A stretch of 64,000 nt of DNA from Paraphotobacterium marinum (GCF_002216855.1 NZ_CP022356.1:1054001-1118000); one strand, 5' to 3'. Shown: positions 16,691-26,935, numbered from the stretch's first letter. The notes: generated by a model from the letters alone, not told the origin. Made by a program: numbers and translations.

Positions 16691-18493
16691 TTAATTATAG
16701 TTTACTTTTAATTGGATTTGTTGACCTGGATGAATTGTTTTATTTATGTTTAAGTTATTCCATACTTTTATTTCTTTGATTGATACTTTAAATCTTGATG
16801 CAATAGAAGAAAGCGTATCCCCCCTTTTAACTTTATAAGTAATCACAAAGCTTTTTTTAACTTTTGGTTTAATTATTTCTTTGTGTTGTTCTTCAATTTT
16901 AGGGATAATAATTTTATCTCCAGGATGTATAATGTGTCCATTTCTAAAATTGTTTTCAGAAATTATTTTTTCAACATCAGTCTTTAACTGTGATGCAATT
17001 TGATAGAGAGAATCACCGGACTGAACTGTATAAACTTTTTGAGTGTTTTGAGCTTCTTTAGAATTTACAACCTTGGTTTTAGTTGTGTTATCTAATTTAA
17101 GTGTCTCACCTGGGTAGATATCTCCGTTATTATTAAGGTTATTATACTTAATAAGATTGTTTATACTTACTCCAACTTGTTTGGAAATGTCAAAAAGATT
17201 ATCACCTGACTTAACCTTGTAGGTTTGTGACTTTGGTTTTGTTTTTTGCGTAATTTTTTGCATTTTAGGTTTTTTAATTAATAACTTTTGTCCGGGGTGA
17301 ATATTTGAAGAAATGGACAAGTTATTTGCTTTGAGTAGTTGGCTAACTGTTATATTAAGCTTTTTTGCAATTAAAGTTAAAGAATCACCTTTTTTAACTG
17401 TATAATAGGAGTGATTGAAAAAAATTGGATTTCTATCAGGTTGATTTCTATCAACAGTTACTAAAAGTTTTTGGCCGACTCGAAGGCCTTTTCTGGGATT
17501 AAGTTTGTTTTCTTTTATAATTGCATTTGGTGTTATATTGTAATGATTTGCAATTGAATGGACCGAGTCTCCTCTCTTAACAGAATACGGAAAGGTATAT
17601 GTGGAATCTGAAAGCATCGAAAATTTCTTATTTTGATATCGTTTCACTGATAATGGTATCGTGCTTTTTTTTCCTGTAGCTAACCATTCTTTTATTCTTG
17701 AGGCATCAGCATAATTACTACTTTTTCTATGGTTATCTAGAATAACCATGATCACTCTTTTTCCATCAATATTTAAAACCATAGCCAAACTATGTCCAGC
17801 TATTCTTAAAGAGCCAGTTTTACTTAACAAAACATCCCATTTACTGCTTCTAACCATTTGATTGGTATTTACCATAGCCAGTTTGTATCTGGGATGTTTG
17901 AAATAAATCGTATCTGTAGCTGTAGTTGTGTCCTGTCTAATGATTTTGTAATTGTATGCTGCACGAACAAGCTTGACTAAATCTTCTGTAGTTGAAACAT
18001 TATTAGGGTGTAAACCGTTTGCATCTACAAAATGAGTATTATACATTTTAAGCGACCTGGCTTTTCTATTCATGGCTTGGATAAATTTGTTATAACCACC
18101 AGGGTAATTTGATGCCAGAGTAGAAGCTGCATAATTAGATGATGACATCAAGGCAAATCGAATAGAATCTCGTCTTGTCAGTTTTGAACCAATCTTAATT
18201 CTAGTTACTTTGTATTTATACATGTAATTTTGGAAGTCATATCTTGTGTATGTTAAATATTGATTTAAAGATTGCTTAGCATCTAAGACTACCATCGCCG
18301 TCATTAGTTTTGTTATTGACGCGATAGGCATGATTGTACTAGCATTTTTTTTGTAGTAGGGCTTACCTGTATAAAAATCACCAACATACATGCTTACTGA
18401 TGCAGTTTGAATGGGAGTTAGTGAACCTTTTGTAGCTGAGAACGAAGAAAATGAAATTAATAAGACTAAAAAAAATACTATAACCTGCTTCAC
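16691..18493 (-). CDS. PBP7-type D-Ala-D-Ala endopeptidase fused to five LysM domains
   Basis: About 600 aa, secreted. Serine peptidase S11 (PbpG-like) domain with SITK (about residues 59-62), SSN (near 118) and SKTGSLRIAG (near 220), the triad of low-molecular-weight penicillin-binding proteins. It is followed by five LysM repeats starting at roughly YSVKRGDS, YTVKKGDS, YKVKSGDN, YTVQSGDS and YKVKRGDT. GTG at 18493 is chosen as start: TTGGGAT lies about 7 bases upstream and it begins directly with a good signal peptide (VKQVIVFFLVLLISFSSFSA); the frame is open further upstream to 18565 but with no ribosome-binding site. It cleaves peptide cross-links in peptidoglycan; the LysM array would hold it on glycan strands. 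E. coli PBP7 has no LysM. Confidence 0.88.
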   Translation of the reverse strand: MKQVIVFFLVLLISFSSFSATKGSLTPIQTASVSMYVGDFYTGKPYYKKNASTIMPIASITKLMTAMVVLDAKQSLNQYLTYTRYDFQNYMYKYKVTRIKIGSKLTRRDSIRFALMSSSNYAASTLASNYPGGYNKFIQAMNRKARSLKMYNTHFVDANGLHPNNVSTTEDLVKLVRAAYNYKIIRQDTTTATDTIYFKHPRYKLAMVNTNQMVRSSKWDVLLSKTGSLRIAGHSLAMVLNIDGKRVIMVILDNHRKSSNYADASRIKEWLATGKKSTIPLSVKRYQNKKFSMLSDSTYTFPYSVKRGDSVHSIANHYNITPNAIIKENKLNPRKGLRVGQKLLVTVDRNQPDRNPIFFNHSYYTVKKGDSLTLIAKKLNITVSQLLKANNLSISSNIHPGQKLLIKKPKMQKITQKTKPKSQTYKVKSGDNLFDISKQVGVSINNLIKYNNLNNNGDIYPGETLKLDNTTKTKVVNSKEAQNTQKVYTVQSGDSLYQIASQLKTDVEKIISENNFRNGHIIHPGDKIIIPKIEEQHKEIIKPKVKKSFVITYKVKRGDTLSSIASRFKVSIKEIKVWNNLNINKTIHPGQQIQLKVNYN

Positions 18494-18728
18494 GAAATAT
18501 CCCAAATATAATTCAAAAGACAAAAAACATATATTAATAATTTGATAATAAATAGTAAAAATCAAGCATGAAAAATGTGCTTAATTAAAATTTTAAGCAT
18601 CATATCATAATTTTTTTATAAAAACATATAAATTAACATTCATCATAGCTATATAAATAGAGTGTTTGATATTTAAACTACTAATTTAAAAACGTATTGA
18701 TTTTGATTTTATATAAAGTTGAGGAAAC

Positions 18729-19655
18729 ATGAAAATTTTATTGATCGACGATGTTTATCTTGAAAGATTACATCTGTCTATACGATTAAAAAAAATTGGA
18801 CATGAAGTCTCATTATTAAGTTCTGGGATAGAGATAAAAGAAAAAATTGAATATTTTGAGCCAGATTTAATTTTGATGGATATCAATATGCCTGATATAA
18901 ATGGCATAGATTTGACTAAATGGATTAGAAGGAAGTTTAAAGATTGGATCCCTATTATTTTTCTTAGCTCTTATCAACAGCCCAATATAATTGAAAAAGC
19001 CATTATTGCAGGTGGCGATGATTATTTAATAAAGCCCGTAAATAGGACGGTCCTAGCTTCAAAAATTTTAGCTATGGAAAGAATCGCTATTATGCGGACT
19101 AAGCTTAAAAACAAAAACATACAAATTGAAGAAATGAATAACCGTTTGCAAAAACAGGCTAATGAAGATCCATTAACAGGATTATTTAACAGAAGATTCT
19201 TAAATCATAAAGTTGTAGAGTTTTTAAATATTCATGAAAGAAATCAACTTACATTTGTGTTGATAATGATTGATGTAGACTACTTTAAAAAATATAACGA
19301 CTTTTATGGGCACATCAAAGGTGATCAGTGTTTAACTCAAATTGCAAACGAATTAAATTTATTGTTTTCAAGAAAAGATGACATTGTTGCTAGATTTGGA
19401 GGTGAAGAGTTTATTATTCTCCTTGGAAATACTAACTTGGAACAGGGCATTAATCAGTGTCAGAGAATAAAAGAGCATTTCAGAAAACTAAATATATCTC
19501 ATGAGAAATCATTTTTAGATAAAAGACTTACCCTAAGCCAGGGTTTAATATGCGTAGACCCTAACATTATTATAGATTCAAATATCATTTACAATTTGGT
19601 TGATATTAAATTATATGAGGCTAAAAAAAATGGAAGAAACACATATGCTTATTAA
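18729..19655 (+). CDS. response regulator with GGDEF domain (diguanylate cyclase)
   Basis: 308 aa. N-terminal receiver domain (about 1-120) with acidic residues LIDD, phospho-acceptor Asp in LILMDINMPDINGID and the conserved Lys in YLIKPVN; a short coiled-coil linker; then a GGDEF domain (about 145-308) starting DPLTGLFNRR with an intact ARFGGEEF active site. Predicted to make cyclic di-GMP when phosphorylated (PleD/WspR type). No histidine kinase is adjacent and no EAL or PilZ protein lies in the window, so its input and effector are elsewhere. GAGGAA precedes the ATG. Confidence 0.93.
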   Translation: MKILLIDDVYLERLHLSIRLKKIGHEVSLLSSGIEIKEKIEYFEPDLILMDINMPDINGIDLTKWIRRKFKDWIPIIFLSSYQQPNIIEKAIIAGGDDYLIKPVNRTVLASKILAMERIAIMRTKLKNKNIQIEEMNNRLQKQANEDPLTGLFNRRFLNHKVVEFLNIHERNQLTFVLIMIDVDYFKKYNDFYGHIKGDQCLTQIANELNLLFSRKDDIVARFGGEEFIILLGNTNLEQGINQCQRIKEHFRKLNISHEKSFLDKRLTLSQGLICVDPNIIIDSNIIYNLVDIKLYEAKKNGRNTYAY

Positions 19656-19728
19656 ATTTATTTTTTAATCAATTCACTTTTTTCAATTTTTTGGTATCTT
19701 TGTAATAAGTATACTAATGGATTTTATT

Positions 19729-20388
19729 ATGAAAAAATTAAATAATATACAATTAAGAATAATTGGTTCTTTAATTGAAAAAGAATATACAACACCGGAT
19801 TATTATCCACTAACTTTAAACTCACTATTGAATGCTTGTAATCAAAAAAGTAATAGAGAGCCAGTTTTAAATTTAAAAGAAAGTGATTTGGACAATGAGC
19901 TTGAAAAATTAGAAAGTCTTAAATTGGTTCAAATAGACGATGCTAGTCGAGCTAAAAAATTTAGACAAAGATTTTGTAGTTCACCTTTTGGTTATTTAAA
20001 TACAACGCCTGCTGAAAGTAGTATTTTGTGTGTTTTATTTCTTAGAGGCCCACAAACACCAGGTGAAATTAAAAACAGATCTCAAAGATTATATGAATTT
20101 AAAAATTTAACAGAAGTTGAAGAAACCCTCTCTAACATGAGTCAAATAGAAAATAATATGATTGTTATGCTTCCTAAGCTACCTGGAAAAAGGGAGCAAA
20201 GATATATGCATAATTTTTCAGAGGAACCTTTTTTAAATGAATCCTCTGATAATATAATCGCGATAGATAATGACTTTCCAGATAATCCAGAAATTGAAAT
20301 AAAAAGCCTAAAAAACAAGCTAGAAGTAATAAAATCACAAATTTATGATATTGAAAGTAGATTAGATTATTTGGAAAGAAAGCTTTAA
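19729..20388 (+). CDS. yceH: YceH family protein (DUF480)
   Basis: 219 aa with two winged-helix domains. Matches E. coli YceH throughout: IIGSLIEKEYTTPDYYPLTL, CNQKSNREPVLNL, FLRGPQTPGEIKNRSQRLYE, LPGKREQRYMHNF, and a C-terminal coiled coil (LKNKLEVIKSQIYDIESRLD). ATG 19729 aligns with the E. coli start and has TGGA about 8 bases upstream; an ATG at 19717 would add four residues. Function not firmly known; the fold suggests nucleic-acid binding. Confidence 0.88.
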   Translation: MKKLNNIQLRIIGSLIEKEYTTPDYYPLTLNSLLNACNQKSNREPVLNLKESDLDNELEKLESLKLVQIDDASRAKKFRQRFCSSPFGYLNTTPAESSILCVLFLRGPQTPGEIKNRSQRLYEFKNLTEVEETLSNMSQIENNMIVMLPKLPGKREQRYMHNFSEEPFLNESSDNIIAIDNDFPDNPEIEIKSLKNKLEVIKSQIYDIESRLDYLERKL

Positions 20389-20441
20389 GAGGATTTGATG
20401 CCATTCAACTAATGTGGACGGCATCACTACTCAAATCTATT

Positions 20442-21788
20442 TTATTCTGCACCAGCTATTTGTAGTTGATCAAACCTAATTTTAGGAGCATAAAAATCCT
20501 TTTCGTAATTGAACTCTAACTCATTGCCAACTGCTTCTATTGATTGAATCATTTTATAAAAGTTACCGGCAACTGTTATTCCTCTAACTGGTGTTAAACG
20601 TTTCCCATCTTGGCATAGAAATCCTGACGCACCAAAGGAAAAATCACCACTCACCGCATCAGCTCCAGAGTGGACTCCTTGTAACTCAACAATTTCTAAA
20701 TATTTACCTGAACAAATATCTTGTTTTGTAGTTTTACCTGCCTCAATTAACATATGTTGTCCACCAACTGAAAGACCACCTTTAGATGATCTTGCTGCGT
20801 TAAAAGTATTTTTCACATTAAAAAACTTAGATGTTTTACTGTTATGAAGAAAGGTATTTAATATACCATTTTCGATAAGCTTTGTATCTGTTGATGCAAA
20901 TCCTTCATCATCGAAAGATTTAATTGCATTTCCACCTTTAATATATGAAATATCTGAAATTGATAATAAATCTGATGCAACAGTTGTTTCAATTTTTTCT
21001 TTCCATGGGTTGACGCCTTTCATTGCTGATTCACCCGAAAAACACATTCCAAACGCACCAAACAATTGATTTAGGCTTGAATTATCAAAAATAACAGAAT
21101 AATGGCCAGTTTGAATTGATGTTCCCTCAAGTAAGTCTTTTGCCATACCATAAGCATGATCAATACAGAAGCTAGGATCGAGCTCTTTAAAGTTTCTGCC
21201 AGTACTCACACCAACGAACATAGATTGTTTTGAATTATGCTCTAAGAGTGCAGACGTATAACAACTAAAAGATTTCTCAAGGTGTGAACACCATGCACCG
21301 TATGTGTTTGCATAAATCATGTTGGAGGTTGAATTTGAATAACCGTTATACGGTGCGGATTTGCAATATTCTTTAGATAGCATTTCGTCTTCTAAAAATA
21401 ATGCCAAATTAATCTTTTCATCCGTAGTAGTATGGTCATTTTGATAAATCTCTTCCTTGGGCGTTACAATATGGGAAGTTTGATTATTGAGTTTCTGATA
21501 TGAGTCAATTTTTGAATATTCAGCGCTTTCGGAGGCTTGGGAAAGCATTTCATCTAACATTTTTGGGAAAAGAGACTCTGAATATGAAGTTGCAACTTTT
21601 TCATCCTTAATAACCCTAATGCCAATTGAATGTGAAGAGGTTACTTTGTACTCAGATAACTGATTATTTTCTGATTTTAATGAAAAATTTTGACTACCAC
21701 CTGCAATTATATCTGCCTCAATGTTTAAATTTTTTGCTTTATCAAGAACATAAGTTACAGCATCATCAATACTTAAAGGTTTATCCAT
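20442..21788 (-). CDS. pmbA: metalloprotease subunit PmbA/TldE
   Basis: 448 aa, the non-catalytic partner of TldD; the heterodimer degrades unfolded peptides and processes microcin B17 and CcdA in E. coli. Family features: N-terminal repeats DIIAGGSQNFSLKSENNQLS, GVSTGRNFKELDPS, and the C-terminal GADAVSGDFSFGASGFLCQDG. The HExxxH site is absent, as expected for PmbA. Its start overlaps the tldD stop (TAATG), so the two are translated in step. Confidence 0.92.
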   Translation of the reverse strand: MDKPLSIDDAVTYVLDKAKNLNIEADIIAGGSQNFSLKSENNQLSEYKVTSSHSIGIRVIKDEKVATSYSESLFPKMLDEMLSQASESAEYSKIDSYQKLNNQTSHIVTPKEEIYQNDHTTTDEKINLALFLEDEMLSKEYCKSAPYNGYSNSTSNMIYANTYGAWCSHLEKSFSCYTSALLEHNSKQSMFVGVSTGRNFKELDPSFCIDHAYGMAKDLLEGTSIQTGHYSVIFDNSSLNQLFGAFGMCFSGESAMKGVNPWKEKIETTVASDLLSISDISYIKGGNAIKSFDDEGFASTDTKLIENGILNTFLHNSKTSKFFNVKNTFNAARSSKGGLSVGGQHMLIEAGKTTKQDICSGKYLEIVELQGVHSGADAVSGDFSFGASGFLCQDGKRLTPVRGITVAGNFYKMIQSIEAVGNELEFNYEKDFYAPKIRFDQLQIAGAE

Positions 21789-23176
21789 TATTCGTTACCT
21801 CCACCGACAAGAATTTTATTGACTTTTAGAGATGGTTGACCCACCGTGACAGGAACAGTTCCACTTGATGAACCACACATTCCAGCAGAGTATTCGACAT
21901 CTGACCCGACCATAGAAATTTCTTTCAAAACCTCTGGCCCTGTACTTATTAACGTTGCTGACTTGAGAGGTTTTGATATTTTACCATTTTCAATTAAATA
22001 TGCTTCTTGAACAGAAAAATTAAATTCACCTGTTCCAGGTTGTACAGATCCGCCTCCCATTTTTTTTGCATAGATTCCCTTTTCAACAGAAGATATCATT
22101 TCTTCAAAGGAGCTATCACCCGATTCAATATAAGTATTTCTCATCCGAGAGGTCGGTGCAAATTTGTAAGACTCTCTTCGACCTGATCCTGTAGGTTGAT
22201 ATCCAGTTTTAATACCACCCATTTTATCAACAAGAAAGCTAGTAAGAACGCCATCTTTTATCAGTTGTGTTTTTTGTGATTTTAATCCTTCATCATCGAT
22301 ATTAATAGAGCCCCATTTATTGGCAATTGTTCCATCATCGACGGCATTTACTACTGAGTTAGCAATAGTTTCATCTAACTTATCATAAAAAACAGAAGCT
22401 TTTTTAGCAACAGAAGTTGTTTCCAACAAATGTCCACAGGCTTCATGGAAAATAACACCACCAAAGCCATTACCAATTACTACAGGCAACTCGCCTGAAG
22501 GACAAACTGCAGCATTAAGCTTTATAAGAGCTTGCTTAGATACCTGAGCAGCTAGATATTTGGGATCAATGTGAGTATGAAACTCCCAACCTGCCATGGC
22601 TCCAGGGCCCTCAAAGCCTGTGGATTGTTGCCCGCCATCCTGAGCTATCGCAGTAGCTGCGAGTCTGATGTAGTTCCTATTATCGTTGACATGAAGGCCA
22701 GTTGAATTAAAAATTTCAATATCTTGTTCTTTCTGAGCAACTCTTCCAATAAACTGATTGATTTTATTACTTTCAGACCTTGCACTTTGATTCATTAAAT
22801 GCAAAAAACTTAACTTACTTTCGAGATTATTTGATTGATGAAGAGGTTGAGAAACTTCATGAAGATTAGAGCCTTTCATAAAGTTGAAGGATACGCTTTC
22901 TAACTGTAAGTTTTTTCGATCTTTAGCAGTAAGTATATCTACTATTTTCAACAGTTCTTTTTTGTCAGTACTGTTTGTGTAACCGTATAAAACTTTAGTG
23001 CCAAAAAAAAGTCGAATACCTATACCGAAATCAATCCCACCATTAATTTTATCAATTTCATTTGAAATGAGCTCTATCGAATGAGTGCGGCTTTGCTCAA
23101 CAAATAATTCTGCAAAATCAGCTCCTAAGAACATGGCGTGGTCGATAACATCCTTAGCAATTGCAGGACTTAACAT
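21788..23176 (-). CDS. tldD: metalloprotease TldD
   Basis: About 462 aa, catalytic subunit of the TldD/PmbA protease. The zinc site HEACGH is in GGVIFHEACGHLLETTSVA, with downstream DDEG and GSGRRESYKFAPTSRMRNTY as in the family. ATG 23176 is the start: AAGGAGT sits 8 bases upstream, whereas the longer frame from 23197 would include that ribosome-binding site as coding sequence. tldD and pmbA adjacent and overlapping is unusual compared with E. coli, where they are unlinked. Confidence 0.93.
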   Translation of the reverse strand: MLSPAIAKDVIDHAMFLGADFAELFVEQSRTHSIELISNEIDKINGGIDFGIGIRLFFGTKVLYGYTNSTDKKELLKIVDILTAKDRKNLQLESVSFNFMKGSNLHEVSQPLHQSNNLESKLSFLHLMNQSARSESNKINQFIGRVAQKEQDIEIFNSTGLHVNDNRNYIRLAATAIAQDGGQQSTGFEGPGAMAGWEFHTHIDPKYLAAQVSKQALIKLNAAVCPSGELPVVIGNGFGGVIFHEACGHLLETTSVAKKASVFYDKLDETIANSVVNAVDDGTIANKWGSINIDDEGLKSQKTQLIKDGVLTSFLVDKMGGIKTGYQPTGSGRRESYKFAPTSRMRNTYIESGDSSFEEMISSVEKGIYAKKMGGGSVQPGTGEFNFSVQEAYLIENGKISKPLKSATLISTGPEVLKEISMVGSDVEYSAGMCGSSSGTVPVTVGQPSLKVNKILVGGGNE

Positions 23177-23275
23177 ATTTGGGACTCCTTGAAACATTCA
23201 TAATGTATTATTTAATAAGGTATCATTAAATGAATTGTTGAAACAACCTTATTTCATGTGTTCAATATTTATTTT

Positions 23276-24214
23276 TTACTTTTTATTTTTGAGGTATCTT
23301 TTTCTTCTCTGTTCCTTTTTCTTTATTTTTTCATCTTTTTGTTTTTCAATTAGCTTTTGAGTTTCAATTAATTCAGATTCAATCATTTCTGGAGTTTCTA
23401 ATGAGATCTGTCCTAACTTTCCATTTCTGAAATCATGAATTAAAATTTCAGATGCTTTGTGTAAGTTTACTCGGCCTTTTGATTGAATACAGCCTCTTTT
23501 TCGCCCTATAGCTTCAAGAGTTAATATGGGATCTGAAAAGTCTTCTGGCATTAGTTCAAATCTAGTCAGCAATAGCTTTTGGTAGTTTGCACTTAAATAA
23601 TCCACAAGAAAAAAAGCAACTTCTTGATAATCGATGGCTGTATCACGTATTGCACCTGTTGCAGCAAGCCTAAATCCACTGTTTTTGTTTTCAACTTTAG
23701 GCCATAATATACCAGGAGTATCTAGTAAGTGAATACCATTACCTAAATTAATAAGTTGCTGTTGTCTTGTAACAGCAGGTTGATTTCCAGTAACAGCAAC
23801 ATTCCGTCCAGCTAAAAAGTTTATAATTGTTGATTTACCTACGTTGGGAATACCCATTATCATCGTTTTAATGGGCTTAATGTTATAGTTTTCTCGAGGA
23901 ACCAATTTTTTTGCCAACGGACATAATGCTTGAATACCGATTTTATCAGTTGTTGTCATATCTATACATTGAACATTTTCATTATTGTAATAGTTACACC
24001 ATTGTTTTATATTCTTTTTATCAGCTAGGTCATTTTTATTTAGAACTTTTATAAGAGGTTTATCTTTTATAAAGTCTGAAATGAGTGGGTTATTGCTACT
24101 GAATGGAATTCTTGCGTCTAAAATTTCAATAATCAAGTCAATTTTTGGGAGAATTTCTTGGATTTCTTTTTGAGCTTTATGCATATGGCCTGGAAACCAT
24201 TGGATAGTAGTCAT
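23276..24214 (-). CDS. rbgA: ribosome biogenesis GTPase RbgA/YlqF
   Basis: 312 aa, circularly permuted GTPase: G4 (VLNKNDLAD) precedes G1 (MGIPNVGKSTIIN) and G3 (LLDTPGILWPK). N terminus IQWFPGHMHKAQKEI is the YlqF hallmark. The C-terminal helical domain is followed by a Lys/Arg-rich tail (KIKKKEQRRKRYLKNKK) that would contact rRNA. Needed for late 50S assembly in Bacillus; in gammaproteobacteria the role is inferred. Confidence 0.9.
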   Translation of the reverse strand: MTTIQWFPGHMHKAQKEIQEILPKIDLIIEILDARIPFSSNNPLISDFIKDKPLIKVLNKNDLADKKNIKQWCNYYNNENVQCIDMTTTDKIGIQALCPLAKKLVPRENYNIKPIKTMIMGIPNVGKSTIINFLAGRNVAVTGNQPAVTRQQQLINLGNGIHLLDTPGILWPKVENKNSGFRLAATGAIRDTAIDYQEVAFFLVDYLSANYQKLLLTRFELMPEDFSDPILTLEAIGRKRGCIQSKGRVNLHKASEILIHDFRNGKLGQISLETPEMIESELIETQKLIEKQKDEKIKKKEQRRKRYLKNKK

Positions 24215-24352
24215 ATGTTTAATCCTAAATCGATGAATTATGAAGATATTAACATAAAATTATAAATTAAATAAAAAAACATTGCATTGAGTCAAGTAAT
24301 CGAATTAATTTGATTGAAAATTGTCAGAGAATAAGTTCTGTACCATATTTGC

Positions 24353-24796
24353 TTATTTCTTCCCAAGATAATAAGCTTCGAGGAATAACTCATGATTTAT
24401 GTTTAGTTGTTTATCAGTCTGATTTATAACCTTAGAGTATTTAATAGCATTTTCAAAAGCTAAACCAAAAATGATTTTTTGATATCCCAAAATAAAAAAC
24501 CAAATTTTTAACTCCAAAATAAATGTGTCTAAGTCTTGAAGTCGCATATTTATATCCTTAAATATATGATTTACTTTGGATATTGATGCTTGATGTTGCG
24601 AGATTGTTTTATAGCGTGTATCAACTTGTTGTGTGAAAAAACCCATTAATATATCATTTTTATCTTTATTTGATAATTTCATTAGAGTTTCATGAAATTT
24701 AACTTCATGTATAGTACAATATTCATCAAGATCTTTATCACTAAGCTTTAATTTTGATATGTTGATTTTCACTAAAGATTCTTTAAGAGAACTCAT
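24353..24796 (-). CDS. hypothetical protein, 147 aa
   Basis: No family recognised. Predicted mostly helical: charged N-terminal half (KINISKLKLSDKDLDEYC, HETLMKLSNKDKNDILMGFF), a coiled-coil centre (QASISKVNHIFKDINMRL) and an amphipathic or weakly hydrophobic helix near the C terminus (LKIWFFILGYQKIIFGLAF). No signal peptide. Stands alone, followed on the plus strand by about 290 bases of AT-rich DNA with a small CCAAAT/ATTTGG hairpin (24923-24940). Confidence 0.55.
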   Translation of the reverse strand: MSSLKESLVKINISKLKLSDKDLDEYCTIHEVKFHETLMKLSNKDKNDILMGFFTQQVDTRYKTISQHQASISKVNHIFKDINMRLQDLDTFILELKIWFFILGYQKIIFGLAFENAIKYSKVINQTDKQLNINHELFLEAYYLGKK

Positions 24797-25090
24797 CTGG
24801 TTATCTCTGAAATTAAAACGTATAAATTAAAGATTCTATAGTTAAACCTTGATAGAAACAATAATTAAAAAATAATTTTGAATAAAAAATATAAGTAATT
24901 AAGATTTTACCTGTTAATAATACCAAATTGTATTATTTGGAAAATAAATTGAAACTATATTGAGCGAAGATGAGAACTAAAATAAAAGGTTATCAAATAA
25001 ATAATTAAAACTTAATAAAAGATTAAATTTTAAATAAGATTCTATTAACAGATTGAAAGAAAACAAAAAATTTGGATTGAAGGAAAAATA

Positions 25091-26269
25091 ATGATATTAA
25101 AATATCTGAAAGAAAAAAATCAGCTGAGTTTTTTACTATGGACTGCAGCTGCTACAGCTCTTGCTTTTACTGGTTGGAGAGTTTTATTAAATAATTTTGC
25201 TGTAGATTTTATTGGCATGAATGGTCAAACCATAGGTATTCAGCAGAGCTTACGTGAGGTACCTGGATTACTAGCCTTCACTATTCTTTTTTGGTTGTTA
25301 TTTATAAAAGAACAATCTCTAATGCTCATTTCAATTAGCTTAATGGGGCTAGGGGTCGCCTTAACTGGATTTTTACCTACAGTGTATGGCTTTTATTTTA
25401 CAACGGTTGTAATGTCATTTGGTTTTCATTATGCGCAAGTATTAAATTCTTCTCTTGCATATCAGTTTTTTGAAAAGGAAAACTTTAACGCTCTAAATGG
25501 AAAGGTGCGTTCTAGTAGTGCTTTTTTTGCGATCATTTCTTTTATTATCATCATAGTGATGTTTAATTTTTTTCATTTGAGTTATAAAGTTGTATATATT
25601 GTTTCAGGTATTCTTGCTTTTTTAATTGCCTGTTATCTCTTTACTTTCCCAAAATTTTTAAATGGCAGGGAAAAACAGAAGAAAAAAATTATCATTAAAA
25701 GAGAATATTCACTTTTTTATTGGCTTCAATTTTTAAGTGGTGCACGACGACAAATTTTTGTTGTTTTTGCTTCCTTATTATTGGTTGCAAAATTTAATTT
25801 TAGCGTAACACATATGGCTATTTTATTTATGATTACACAACTAATGACTATGTTTATTGCCCCATATATTGGTAAAGTCATTGATGTATTTGGTGAAAAA
25901 AAAGCATTACACATTGAATATTTTTTATTGGTCATCATATTTATAGCATATGCTTATAATTCATCAGGTACAGTTGCTAGTTTTCTATATGTTTTAGATA
26001 ATTTAGTGTTTGCATTATCTTTAGCTCTTAATGGCTATTTTAAAAAAATTGCATCATATGAGGATCTAACCTCATCTAGTAGTGTGACGTTTACTATCAA
26101 TCATATAGCGGCTGTTTTTTTGCCATTTGCTTTAGGTTATGTTTGGATGTCAAGTATAAAAGAAGTTTTTCTGATAGCTGCTTCAATAGCATTTGTTAGT
26201 TTACTGAGTTCATTTTTAATTAAAATAAATAAAGAAGAAAGTACCTTACAATCAGCTATTAAATATTAA
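25091..26269 (+). CDS. MFS transporter
   Basis: 392 aa with about 11-12 membrane helices. Major facilitator layout: N-terminal bundle beginning FLLWTAAATALAFTGWRVLL, a basic central loop near residues 195-210 (GREKQKKKIIIKREY), and GKVIDVFGEKKAL as the loop between helices 8 and 9, resembling the family's G-x3-D-R/K-x-G motif. Substrate cannot be told. GAAGGAAAA precedes the ATG. No coupled metabolic gene adjacent. Confidence 0.8.
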   Translation: MILKYLKEKNQLSFLLWTAAATALAFTGWRVLLNNFAVDFIGMNGQTIGIQQSLREVPGLLAFTILFWLLFIKEQSLMLISISLMGLGVALTGFLPTVYGFYFTTVVMSFGFHYAQVLNSSLAYQFFEKENFNALNGKVRSSSAFFAIISFIIIIVMFNFFHLSYKVVYIVSGILAFLIACYLFTFPKFLNGREKQKKKIIIKREYSLFYWLQFLSGARRQIFVVFASLLLVAKFNFSVTHMAILFMITQLMTMFIAPYIGKVIDVFGEKKALHIEYFLLVIIFIAYAYNSSGTVASFLYVLDNLVFALSLALNGYFKKIASYEDLTSSSSVTFTINHIAAVFLPFALGYVWMSSIKEVFLIAASIAFVSLLSSFLIKINKEESTLQSAIKY

Positions 26270-26349
26270 TTTACATGGTAGATTTTATTTGCAGAATTTT
26301 AAGTAAAGTCTAATATTACAATGTAATGTGACTACAAGAGAATTTTTTA

Positions 26350-26919
26350 TTGTATATTTTTGCTTATGGGAGCCTAGTAAATCAATTTTCGCGGTCCTTC
26401 ACATATAAAGTCGAAGATGCAATTCCAGTGATTGTTGATGGTTTTATTCGCTCTTGGAGTGAGCTGAGTTATTCAAAAGCAGGAATATCACCTTTAGTGG
26501 CTCACAAAGGTGAAGGGACTTGTAACGGTGTTTTAATTCCAGTTTCTGAAGAACACTTGCATTTTTTTGATTTAAGAGAAAGGAACTATAAGAGAGTGAG
26601 AGTCTCAAGTAGTCAAATTTTAACTTTAAATAAATTACCTTTACCTTTAAAAAAAACAATTTGGATTTATATTGAAGATAAAGTTAATTTGACACAAAAA
26701 TCAACGCACTCATTTATTTTTCAAACTTATTTAGATACAGTATTAGCAGGGTTTCTTAGTATATCCGTTAAATTTGCAAACTTTTTTATGCATTCGACTT
26801 CGGGATGGAAGCCGATTCATAATGACAGATTGAATCCACTTTATTCAAATTATGATAGTAACTCAAAGATGCAAATAAAGTTGATTGATCAAGTTATAAA
26901 TGATTTTAAAATGATTTAA
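26350..26919 (+). CDS. gamma-glutamylcyclotransferase-like protein
   Basis: 189 aa starting at TTG 26350 (AAGAGA upstream), which begins MYIFAYGSLVNQ, the phosphate-binding YGSL motif at the N terminus of the GGCT/AIG2 fold. FFDLRERNYKRVRV lies where the family's catalytic acidic residue is found. Beta-barrel of about 100 residues followed by a helical C terminus. Enzymes of this fold release 5-oxoproline from gamma-glutamyl peptides; exact substrate unknown. 16 bases upstream of the DUF2750 gene. Confidence 0.7.
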   Translation: MYIFAYGSLVNQFSRSFTYKVEDAIPVIVDGFIRSWSELSYSKAGISPLVAHKGEGTCNGVLIPVSEEHLHFFDLRERNYKRVRVSSSQILTLNKLPLPLKKTIWIYIEDKVNLTQKSTHSFIFQTYLDTVLAGFLSISVKFANFFMHSTSGWKPIHNDRLNPLYSNYDSNSKMQIKLIDQVINDFKMI

Positions 26920-26935
26920 TTTAGAGAGAAAAAAA

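Noticed and set aside
20392-20437. Hairpin between yceH and pmbA (GATGCC/GGCATC with GATTTGA/TCAAATC)
   Set aside because: Pairing is uneven with a bulge of several bases and no T tract at the right place; possible terminator but too weak to list.
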